From Firmicutes bacterium UBA3914 (GTDB taxonomy: Bacteria > Bacillota > Limnochordia > Darwinibacteriales > Darwinibacteriaceae): a stretch of 38,861 nt of DNA. The notes under the pieces are model-generated. The model had not been told where the DNA came from. It saw nothing but the letters and a program-made list of their open reading frames with translations, and made no database searches. The stretch spans positions 2,175 to 41,035 of the forward strand of contig DGEY01000040.1 of the NCBI GenBank assembly GCA_002391385.1. The letters are read 5' to 3'. The position numbers were made by a program, and so were the translations under genes. Below are positions 14,518 to 21,801 of this stretch, one piece after another. Each line of letters begins with the position of its first letter. Within the stretch, counting starts at the first letter, position 1.

Positions 14518-16270
14518 TCTTGAGCTCCTTGAGCTGGGCCTCGCTGATGGGGGCCGGAGCCTCAATCATCAGATCTGAAGCACTTACCGTTTTGGGGAAA
14601 GCGATCACATCGCGGATGGACTGCCGCTTGGCCAGGAGCATAACCAGGCGGTCCAGGCCAAAGGCGATCCCACCATGGGGAGGAGCTCCATACTCGAAGG
14701 CCTCCAGGAAATAGCCGAACTGTCTGCGAGCTTCCTCCATGGTGAAACCTAAAGCAGCAAACATCCGCTCCTGCAGGCGCCGGTTGGTGATGCGGATGCT
14801 GCCTCCGCCCAGTTCCACCCCGTTGAGCACCATATCGTAGGCCTTGGCCCGGACCCTTCCAGGATCTGTCTCTAAGAGGTGCTCATCTTCATCGAGGGGA
14901 GCGGTGAACGGATGGTGGGCGGCCACATAGCGCCCCGCCTCTTCATCGTAGACAAGCAGGGGCCAATCCACAACCCAAAGCAGGTTATAGGCATTCTCAT
15001 CCATGAGCCCCAGCTCCCGGCCGAGCAGGAGCCTGAGCCTGCCCAAAACATCACAAACCAGATCATAGCCGCCAGCCACGATCAGTACAAGATCGCCAAC
15101 TTCGGCAGCAAGTTCCTTGGTAATTGCTTCCACTTCTTCCTCTTTGAGGAACTTGGCGATGGGCGAGCGCACCTGCCCCTCCTCCACCGCCAGCCAGATC
15201 AAGCCCTTGGCGCCCCAGGCCTGAGCCTGCTCGCTGAGGCGGTCGATCTGCCTGCGGGTGAAGCTGGCCCCGCCCTTGACGTTAATCCCCCTGATTACTC
15301 CCTGAGCAGCTGCGGTTTCGGCAAAGACCCGGAACTCGCTGTTCTTGAGGGAAGCGGTCAGATCATGGATCTCCAGGCCAAAACGGGTATCGGGCTTGTC
15401 CGTGCCGAACCGGTCCATGGCCTCTCGATAGCTCAGGCGGGGTATGGGCGCTGGCAGGTCAATTCCCTTGACCTCCCGAAATACGTGGAGGATCATGGCC
15501 TCCATCATGTTCATCACAGCTTCCCGGTCCACGAAGGACATCTCCACGTCTATCTGGGTGAACTCCGGCTGCCGATCTGCCCGCAGGTCTTCATCCCTAA
15601 AGCAGCGGGCGATCTGGTAATAGCGGTCGAATCCCCCGATCATGAGCAGCTGTTTAAACAGCTGCGGCGACTGGGGCAGGGCGTAAAAGGAACCGGGGTG
15701 CACGCGGCTGGGTACCACATAGTCCCGGGCCCCTTCGGGAGTAGAGCGGATCAGCATGGGCGTCTCAACTTCCAGAAAGCCCTGGCTGTCTAGGAACGAG
15801 CGCACGGCAGCGGTGATGCGGTGGCGCATGGCCAAAGCTTCCTGCAGCTCTCTGCTGCGCAGATGCAGATAGCGGTACTTAAGGCGCAGCGACTCATCCA
15901 CTTCCTCCGCCCGATCAATGGGGAAGGGCGGGGTTTTCGCCTCCGCCAGCACAACCAAGCTGCTTACCAGCACCTCCACCTCCCCGGTGGCCAAATTGGG
16001 GTTGACCTGGCCTTCCGGGCGAGCCACAACCTGGCCCTGCACGGCGATGACATACTCGCTGCGCAGTCCCTCTGCCTGCTGAAACTGCTCGGGACCCAAG
16101 GTCTCCGGGTCAAAGACCACCTGCACCAGGCCCGACCGGTCCCGGAGATCCACAAAGATCAGCTGACCCAAATCACGCCTCCGGTTCACCCACCCATTGA
16201 GGATTACTGTGCTCCCGGCATCCGACTTCCTCAGCTCACCGCAGTACTTGGTCCTTATCCAGTCCTTCAT
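14501..16270 (-). CDS. aspS: Aspartate--tRNA ligase (bacterial type)
   Basis: About 589 residues, the bacterial length. It has an N-terminal OB-fold anticodon domain (GWVNRRRDLGQLIFVDLRDRSG), class II motifs with QSPQLFKQLLMIGGFDRYYQIARCFRDEDLRADRQPEF, the bacterial GAD insertion (about 300-420), and the final ATP block FGLDRLVMLLAKRQSIRDVIAFPK. The ATG at 16270 overlaps the hisS stop (ATGA) and follows AGGAG; the in-frame GTG at 16279 is a poorer choice. Whether it is discriminating or also charges tRNA-Asn is not decided here; no gatCAB genes are in the window. Confidence 0.96.
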   Translation of the reverse strand: MKDWIRTKYCGELRKSDAGSTVILNGWVNRRRDLGQLIFVDLRDRSGLVQVVFDPETLGPEQFQQAEGLRSEYVIAVQGQVVARPEGQVNPNLATGEVEVLVSSLVVLAEAKTPPFPIDRAEEVDESLRLKYRYLHLRSRELQEALAMRHRITAAVRSFLDSQGFLEVETPMLIRSTPEGARDYVVPSRVHPGSFYALPQSPQLFKQLLMIGGFDRYYQIARCFRDEDLRADRQPEFTQIDVEMSFVDREAVMNMMEAMILHVFREVKGIDLPAPIPRLSYREAMDRFGTDKPDTRFGLEIHDLTASLKNSEFRVFAETAAAQGVIRGINVKGGASFTRRQIDRLSEQAQAWGAKGLIWLAVEEGQVRSPIAKFLKEEEVEAITKELAAEVGDLVLIVAGGYDLVCDVLGRLRLLLGRELGLMDENAYNLLWVVDWPLLVYDEEAGRYVAAHHPFTAPLDEDEHLLETDPGRVRAKAYDMVLNGVELGGGSIRITNRRLQERMFAALGFTMEEARRQFGYFLEAFEYGAPPHGGIAFGLDRLVMLLAKRQSIRDVIAFPKTVSASDLMIEAPAPISEAQLKELKINLRN

Positions 16271-17541
16271 TTCCCACACTCTCCTAAGATCTTAGCTAGC
16301 TGTTTTAAGTCCTCCAGATCTATTTCTTGTTCCTGTCCATCCTGCATGTTGCGGAGCATGAGGCGCCCGCGACTGAGCTCCTCTTCGCCGAAGATCACAG
16401 CATAACGGCTGCCCAGGCGGTTGGCCGCCTTCATCTGTGCCCGGATGCTGCGGTCCAGGTAATCCAGCTCCACCCAGAGCCCCTGCCCCCGCAGGAAGTG
16501 GGCCACCTGGGCCGCCTTGAGTTTAGTGTCGCCGCCGAAGTGGATGAGATAGGCAGAGGGACCCTTGGGTTCAGGCTGGAGTTTGCCCTGGCCCTGCAGG
16601 GCCAGAAGCAGCCTTTCCACCCCCACCGCGAACCCCACAGCGGGAGTGGGTTTGCCCCCCAGCTCCTCCACCAGCCCATCGTAGCGCCCCCCGGCGCCGA
16701 TGGCGTTCTGGGCACCCAGCTCCTGGCTGGTTACTTCAAAGACGGTCTTGGTGTAGTAGTCGAAGCCCCTGACCAAGCGGGGGTTCAGCCTGTACTCTAC
16801 GCCTAGGGCATCCAGGTAGGCGAGCACCTGGGCGAAGTGTTCAGAGCACTCCCCGCAGAGATGCTTGGTGATCTCAGGCGCGCCCGCCAGCACCTCCTGG
16901 CAGCTTTCCACCTTGCAGTCCAAAAGCCGCAGGGGATTGCGGTGCAGCCTGTTTTGGCAGCTGCTGCAGAGCCTTTCCACGCGGGGCTGGAAATACTCCA
17001 CCAGCTCCTGCCGGTAGCCGGGGCGGCAGTTGGGGCAGCCGATGGTGTTGATCTCCACCTCAAAACCGCTCAAGCCGCAGGATTTGTAAAGCTCCAGGGG
17101 CAGCAAAATGGCTTCCACATCCAGGAGGGGATCCCCGGAACCCAAGGCCTCCAAGCCAAACTGGGTGAACTGCCGGTAGCGCCCGGCTTGGGGGCGCTCA
17201 TAGCGGAACATGGGTCCGAAGTAGTAGAGCTTCACAGGCAGGGAACCGCTGCCCAGGTTGTGTTCCAAAAAAGCGCGCACCGCGGGGGCGGTCCCCTCCG
17301 GGCGGAGGGTCAGGCTCCTCTCCCCCCGATCCTGGAAGGTGTACATCTCCTTCTCCACGATATCGGTGGCCTCGCCGATTCCCCGCTGAAACAGCTCCGT
17401 ATGCTCAAACATGGGCGTGCGCAGTTCCTGGTACCCGTAGGCAGCACAGACTCTGCGGATCCGTTCCTCCAGCTCGTGCCACAGTTCGATTTGGCCGGGA
17501 CCCACATCATTGGTACCCCTGGGCCTGGTGGTCAGTGTCAT
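16267..17541 (-). CDS. hisS: Histidine--tRNA ligase
   Basis: The ATG at 17541 (424 residues, MTLTTRPRGTNDVGPGQIELW) follows GGGGGGAG; the open frame runs further upstream but includes the terminator hairpin. Motif 2 F-R-Y-E-R-P-Q-A-G-R-Y-R-Q-F, the histidine-binding signature L-V-R-G-F-D-Y-Y-T-K-T-V-F-E, and motif 3 A-V-G-F-A-V-G-V-E-R-L are present, and a C-terminal anticodon-binding domain occupies about 325-424. It pairs with aspS as in Bacillus, with a 4-nt overlap. No T-box precedes it; a hairpin with a short T-run lies 26 bp upstream. Confidence 0.96.
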   Translation of the reverse strand: MTLTTRPRGTNDVGPGQIELWHELEERIRRVCAAYGYQELRTPMFEHTELFQRGIGEATDIVEKEMYTFQDRGERSLTLRPEGTAPAVRAFLEHNLGSGSLPVKLYYFGPMFRYERPQAGRYRQFTQFGLEALGSGDPLLDVEAILLPLELYKSCGLSGFEVEINTIGCPNCRPGYRQELVEYFQPRVERLCSSCQNRLHRNPLRLLDCKVESCQEVLAGAPEITKHLCGECSEHFAQVLAYLDALGVEYRLNPRLVRGFDYYTKTVFEVTSQELGAQNAIGAGGRYDGLVEELGGKPTPAVGFAVGVERLLLALQGQGKLQPEPKGPSAYLIHFGGDTKLKAAQVAHFLRGQGLWVELDYLDRSIRAQMKAANRLGSRYAVIFGEEELSRGRLMLRNMQDGQEQEIDLEDLKQLAKILGECGK

Positions 17542-17566
17542 CTCTACTCCCCCCTCAAACGTTGGC

Positions 17567-17597
17567 AAAAGGCGAGTGATGTTAACCACCACTCGCC
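17567..17597 (-). terminator. Hairpin terminator or attenuator between the foldase gene and hisS
   Basis: An 8-bp perfect stem GGCGAGTG / CACTCGCC with an 11-nt loop, followed on the minus strand by TTTT. It lies 8 bp after the foldase stop and 26 bp before the hisS ATG. That leaves no room for a separate hisS promoter downstream, so it may only reduce read-through into hisS-aspS. Confidence 0.68.
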
Positions 17598-17604
17598 TGA
17601 GGTT

Positions 17605-19107
17605 CTATTCTTGCGGAGCAGCTTCGGCTGCCGCTTCCCCTGGTTTTTCTTCCACCAGTTCAGGCAGCTCCTCTGCCTCTCCTTCCGCAGCTTCGGTGGC
17701 AGCTTCCCCTTCAGCTTCCGGCTGCAGCAGGGCATTCTGCCGCTCTTGGAACTCCTCGATGAGTTTCTCGATGGCCTTGGCATCCTCCCAGCGCTCCAGG
17801 GCGGTCACGCTGTGATACAAGGTGAGCAGGGCGAAAATGTCGTTGGGAACAAGTTCGGCTGCCTTGATGTACTGCTCCACCGCTTGATCAATGTCTTCCG
17901 CTTCTTCGTAGAGCTTGCCCAGGCTGTAGAGGAGAGTGTAGTCAGTGGGCTCCTTCTCCGCAGCGACCCGGTACTGCTCTATGGCCCCTTCCAGGTCACC
18001 TAGACCGTGGTAGGCATCGCCCAAGAAAGAATGCAGATAGCCGTCTTCTGGATAGTCCTCCAGGGCCAGCTTGTAGTAGTGCACGGCGTCCTCGTAGTTG
18101 CCTTCCTGCATCTGCTTGAAGGCATTGAGCCGGTGCTCCATGAGGACGATCTCCGAAGAATCCCGCGCGCTCTGCAGCCAAGCCTCGATATCCTCCTGTC
18201 CCTTTGCCAGGCGGAGATCCTTTTCCAGCTCGGCACGGGCTTTTTCAAACTCCTCGCCTTCCGCCTCAACCCGGTCGGTGACAGTGATAATGTGGTATCC
18301 GTATGTGGAACGCACCGGTTCACTGATTTCACCCACCCCGAGGGCAAAGACGGCTTCTTCAAACTCGGGGACCGTTTTGCCGCGGTAGATGTAACCGAGC
18401 TCACCGCCGCTGGCGCTGCTGGCATCCTCCGATACCTCTTTAGCCAGCTCGGCGAAGTTTTCCGGAGTTACCTGGGAGTAAATCTCCCATGCCCGGGCCT
18501 CCGCAGCCTCCCAGTCTTCGTCAGAGGAGCCTGCGGGCTTAATCAGGATGTGGCTGGCCCGCACCCGCTCGTAGGCGGCGCGGATGTCTTCTTCGCTCAC
18601 GGAAACATGGGCCACCAGCTGTTCCTGAAGTTTATCCACTTTGATCTGGTGTTCCAGCTGCGCTCTTAAGCTGGCTTCGCTCAGGCCCGCCCTTTGCAGC
18701 TGCTGCTGAAACTCTTCCTTGCCACCGAAGAGATCTATGAGCTCCTGCAGCTCCGCATCCACCTCTGCTCTGGAGGCGCTGATCTTGCGCTTGTTAATCT
18801 CCTGGTGCACCAAGACGCTGTCCACGAGGGCTTCCAGGGCCTCGTAGCGCAGAGCCTCGTAGATGCGCCCGGTGAGGGGCCCCTGCTGCTGTTCCAGCTG
18901 CTGGGCAAAGCGGAGCTGAGTCAAATACAGATCGTAGAGGGAAATGGCCTGGCCATTCACTTTGGCCACTGCCACCGCCGCTTCAGTCGGTATAGCCTGG
19001 GAACCGCCCAAAAATGAAACGATGGCTGCCCAGAGACCGCCGCCAACCATTGCCGCCAAGATGATGATGATCACAAGTTTTGTTTTGTTCCTGTTTCTGC
19101 GGAACAT
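17605..19107 (-). CDS. Membrane-anchored peptidyl-prolyl isomerase with TPR repeats (PrsA/SurA-like)
   Basis: About 500 residues. A basic N-terminus and one membrane helix (about 10-32) lack a lipobox cysteine, so unlike PrsA this is probably a TM-anchored protein. A SurA-N/PrsA-type chaperone helix region follows (about 45-175). A parvulin (PPIC) domain, about 180-290, contains A-S-H-I-L-I, S-G-G-E-L-G-Y and Y-G-Y-H-I-I. Three or four TPR repeats (about 325-445) and a low-complexity Glu/Ala tail complete it. It would fold exported proteins at the outer membrane face. The ATG at 19107 is preferred; a TTG at 19113 with AAAGGG nearby is an alternative. It is the promoter-proximal gene before hisS and aspS. 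Confidence 0.88.
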   Translation of the reverse strand: MFRRNRNKTKLVIIIILAAMVGGGLWAAIVSFLGGSQAIPTEAAVAVAKVNGQAISLYDLYLTQLRFAQQLEQQQGPLTGRIYEALRYEALEALVDSVLVHQEINKRKISASRAEVDAELQELIDLFGGKEEFQQQLQRAGLSEASLRAQLEHQIKVDKLQEQLVAHVSVSEEDIRAAYERVRASHILIKPAGSSDEDWEAAEARAWEIYSQVTPENFAELAKEVSEDASSASGGELGYIYRGKTVPEFEEAVFALGVGEISEPVRSTYGYHIITVTDRVEAEGEEFEKARAELEKDLRLAKGQEDIEAWLQSARDSSEIVLMEHRLNAFKQMQEGNYEDAVHYYKLALEDYPEDGYLHSFLGDAYHGLGDLEGAIEQYRVAAEKEPTDYTLLYSLGKLYEEAEDIDQAVEQYIKAAELVPNDIFALLTLYHSVTALERWEDAKAIEKLIEEFQERQNALLQPEAEGEAATEAAEGEAEELPELVEEKPGEAAAEAAPQE

Positions 19108-19148
19108 CGCCAACCAACCCTTTCCATTCGAGAGAGACCAACAAGGTA

Positions 19149-19177
19149 ATTGTACTTTAAATGCGGGTTTCTGTCAA
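19149..19177 (-). promoter_or_regulatory. Sigma-A promoter of the foldase gene (and probably hisS-aspS)
   Basis: Minus strand: -35 TTGACA (19177-19172), 17-bp spacer, -10 TACAAT (19154-19149). The predicted start is near 19142, about 35 nt before the coding start. No terminator with a T-run separates it from the upstream hemZ stop. Confidence 0.87.
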
Positions 19178-19200
19178 ACGCACAAGTTCTGCTTAACCAG

Positions 19201-20631
19201 TCAATTGCTGTTAGGGCCGCTGCCGGAGAAGTGTTCCCGCAGCAGCTTAAGTTTGTCTGCCAAGTGTTCATTGATCTGTGCGCTGTAAGCAGCGGGGCAT
19301 TTGGGGTTAACCTGCCGGCGGAGAGTGAGATCGGGGGCAACCAGTTTGCTTACACCTCCCCCACCCAGGGCCAGGATGCTCTGGCGTTCTTCCATCATCT
19401 GGATGTTGTAGATGGAGTGGGTGCCCGGCAGCGCATAGCCGATATTCTCCAGATCGCCTAAAATGTGCCGCTGGCGGTAGAGGTAATAGGGCTGCATTCC
19501 CCAGCTTAGGGCATAGTCCCGGGCTAAGTCCACCATGGCTTCCCCCTGCTCCTGGGCGATGTAGACCTGTTCCAGGTTTTTCCTCAGGGTGGAAGCCCGC
19601 TTCAGGGCTAAACTGTGCACCGTGAGGTTATCGGGCCCCAAGGCGGCGATCTCCTCCAGGGTGCCCCGCACTTGGGCGAGCTCCTCCCCGGGCAGGCCCA
19701 AAATGATGTCCATGTTGATGAGGGGAATGCCCACCTCCCGGGCCAGGGCAAAGGCCTCCCGCACCTGGGCCACCGTGTGCTTGCGCCCGATGGCCTGCAG
19801 CGTCGCATCGTGCATGGTCTGGGGGTTGATGCAGATGCGCTGGGCGCCCCCTTCCTTGAGCAGGCGCAGGGTGTCCCGGGACAGGGTTTCGGGCCGCCCC
19901 GCCTCCACCGTAAACTCCCTGGTTTCAGCGGTAAACAGGTTCTCCCTCATCAGGCTGAGCAGCCGCTCCAGCTCCGCCCCCTGCACAGTGGTGGGGGTCC
20001 CTCCCCCCAGGTAAACCGATTCCACCTGCAGCTGGAGCTCCTTGATCAGACCCCCCACCGCTTCGATTTCCCGGTGCAGAGCCTGCAAAAAACCCTTGAG
20101 GAGATGGCCATGGGTGGCCAGGGGATAGGCGGCAAAGGAACAGTAGCTGCAGCGGGTGGGACAGAACGGTATGCCCACATAGATGCTGATGGGGTTGTTG
20201 GGATTGGCGTGGAAATAAGGCCGCTGCTTGGCGGCAACTTCCAGCAGCAGCTGGGCCTTTTTCGGGCTGAGGGCGTAAACCTCAAGCAAAATGCCCCGGA
20301 GCTCCTCCGGGGGAAAGCCCCGGTCCAGCATGGCATGGACCATCTTCATGGGCCGCACACCTTCCAAAATCCCCCAGGGGCTTTCCGCGAGGCCGTAGAC
20401 GCGCTCAAAGAGGCGCCTGATCCCCAGGCGCACCCGCTCTTTGATCCGGCGCTGGCGATCCACTGCGGTGTAACGGGGATCAAGGATCTCCCTATCCCTA
20501 AACTCCCACACTTCGCCATCTAGGCGCACCGAGATAAACAGGCCCTCCTCCTCCCAAGCATAATCGGCGGCCAGGACCCGTCCCCCGCCGAAGCTGGCCT
20601 GGGGAGCCAGGGATTTCACCGCGACTTCCAT
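19201..20631 (-). CDS. hemZ: Radical SAM coproporphyrinogen dehydrogenase HemZ
   Basis: The first canonical start, ATG 20631, gives 476 residues. The radical SAM cysteines are C157-x3-C161-x2-C164 (CPTRCSYC), followed by the glycine motif LGGGTPTT and by NMDIILGLPGE, and the region ahead of the cysteines has the HemZ-type G-V-R-P-x-K block. HemZ-family proteins are annotated as oxygen-independent coproporphyrinogen dehydrogenases; activity of this subgroup is less certain than for HemN. The frame stays open upstream to an in-frame TGA at 20709-20707 and encodes A-V-P-F-Y-F-G-H-E-S-Y-A-I, which resembles the family N-terminus, yet there is no ATG, GTG or TTG there. Last gene of the recJ-to-hemZ run. 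Confidence 0.9.
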   Translation of the reverse strand: MEVAVKSLAPQASFGGGRVLAADYAWEEEGLFISVRLDGEVWEFRDREILDPRYTAVDRQRRIKERVRLGIRRLFERVYGLAESPWGILEGVRPMKMVHAMLDRGFPPEELRGILLEVYALSPKKAQLLLEVAAKQRPYFHANPNNPISIYVGIPFCPTRCSYCSFAAYPLATHGHLLKGFLQALHREIEAVGGLIKELQLQVESVYLGGGTPTTVQGAELERLLSLMRENLFTAETREFTVEAGRPETLSRDTLRLLKEGGAQRICINPQTMHDATLQAIGRKHTVAQVREAFALAREVGIPLINMDIILGLPGEELAQVRGTLEEIAALGPDNLTVHSLALKRASTLRKNLEQVYIAQEQGEAMVDLARDYALSWGMQPYYLYRQRHILGDLENIGYALPGTHSIYNIQMMEERQSILALGGGGVSKLVAPDLTLRRQVNPKCPAAYSAQINEHLADKLKLLREHFSGSGPNSN

Positions 20632-20714
20632 GGAGGGCGCTAGAAACTCATCCGCCTGGATAGCATAGCTTTCATGGCCAAAATAAAAAGGAACAGCTAT
20701 TTTCCTTCACATCC

Positions 20715-21332
20715 CTAAAGTGAGCTCAAAAAGGGGTTATCCTCCAGCTCCCTGCCGATGGTGGTGCTGAAGCCGTGCCCCGGATAGACCTTGGTTTCCG
20801 GCGGGAGCTGGGCCAGGCGCCTTAGGCTCCCAAACAGAGCTTGTTCATCTGACCCGGGGAAATCCCAGCGGCCCACCGACTGCCTAAAGAGGGTGTCGCC
20901 GCTCACCAAGATCCCGTGTCCGTAGAGGCAGATCCCTCCAGGGGTATGCCCCGGCGTGTGGAGGACCTGCAGAGTACAGGAGCCAAAGGTGATCTCATCA
21001 CCCTCCTGGAGCAGGCGGTCTGCTTCAAGGGGAGCTGCTTCCAGCCGCACCTGCTGGCCCAAGTTCAGCAGGGGATCCGTCAAGTACGGGGCGTCCGCGA
21101 CATGGATGGCCAGGGGAGCCTTGGTTTGTTCCTTGAACCAGGCATTGCCGGCAATGTGGTCGCAGTGGCCGTGGGTGTTGATGATGGCCACGGTGCGCAG
21201 CTGTTGGCGCTCTAGAAACTCCAAAACCTTCTCCGACTCTGCCCCCGGATCAACCACCACCGCTTCCCCCCCATCATACAGCACATAGCAGTTGGTGGAA
21301 AAGGCGTTGAGCACAAAGCGTTCGATCTGCAT
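20715..21332 (-). CDS. MBL-fold metallo-hydrolase (glyoxalase II-like)
   Basis: The 205-residue protein has the metallo-beta-lactamase zinc motif T-H-G-H-C-D-H (H54, H56, D58, H59). Downstream ligands follow in H-T-P-G-H-T, S-G-D-T-L-F and the final Y-P-G-H-G. The size and the GRWDFPGSD loop fit the YcbL/YqgX single-domain glyoxalase II-like group, which hydrolyses thioesters such as S-lactoylglutathione or related thiols; the true substrate is unknown. GAAGGAG precedes the ATG, which is 2 bp after the dtd stop, so the two genes are translated together. The same dtd-MBL-hemZ order occurs in other clostridia-like Firmicutes. Confidence 0.92.
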   Translation of the reverse strand: MQIERFVLNAFSTNCYVLYDGGEAVVVDPGAESEKVLEFLERQQLRTVAIINTHGHCDHIAGNAWFKEQTKAPLAIHVADAPYLTDPLLNLGQQVRLEAAPLEADRLLQEGDEITFGSCTLQVLHTPGHTPGGICLYGHGILVSGDTLFRQSVGRWDFPGSDEQALFGSLRRLAQLPPETKVYPGHGFSTTIGRELEDNPFLSSL

Positions 21333-21334
21333 CC

Positions 21335-21781
21335 CTATTCTCCTTCACTGCTGACAATCAACGTCACGGGGCCATCATTGATTAGGCTCACATCCATGTG
21401 AGCCTGGAACACTCCGGTGGCCACCGTGATGCCCTCGGCCTGGAGCTCAGCCACAAACTCCTGGTAAAGGGTTTCAGCCACATCGGGGGCAGCGGCCCCG
21501 CTAAAAGAAGGCCTGCGCCCGCGGCGGCAGTCGCCGTAGAGGGTAAACTGGGACACGGCCAGGATCTGGCCGCCCACCTCCTGCACATCCAAGTTCATCT
21601 TCCCCTGGTCATCGGGGAAGATGCGCAGTTTGGCAATTTTCTTGGCCAGGTAGCGGGCATCGGCACTGGTATCCCCGCTGCCTACGCCCAGGAAGACCAA
21701 AAGGCCGTGGGTAATGGCACCCACCACAGTCCCTTCCACCGTGACGCTGGCTTCCTGCACACGCTGTACTACTGCTCGCAC
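21335..21781 (-). CDS. dtd: D-aminoacyl-tRNA deacylase
   Basis: The 148-residue protein matches Dtd along its length. MRAVVQRVQEASV is the family start, S-Q-F-T (77-80) and the Gly-cisPro motif at G137-P138 (NDGPVT) form the chiral proofreading site that removes D-amino acids from tRNA. The start is GTG at 21781, with AAAGGATG somewhat far upstream. It lies 20 bp after rel, as dtd (yrvI) follows relA in Bacillus. Confidence 0.95.
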   Translation of the reverse strand: MRAVVQRVQEASVTVEGTVVGAITHGLLVFLGVGSGDTSADARYLAKKIAKLRIFPDDQGKMNLDVQEVGGQILAVSQFTLYGDCRRGRRPSFSGAAAPDVAETLYQEFVAELQAEGITVATGVFQAHMDVSLINDGPVTLIVSSEGE

Positions 21782-21801
21782 GCAGACATCATCCTTTAGC
21801 T

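Noticed and set aside
20704..20712. Selenocysteine-type reading of the ATG-TGA pair in frame with hemZ
   Set aside because: No SECIS-like hairpin directly after the TGA is apparent, no ribosome site fits that ATG, and HemZ has no selenocysteine there. A lost base or a rare start explains it better.
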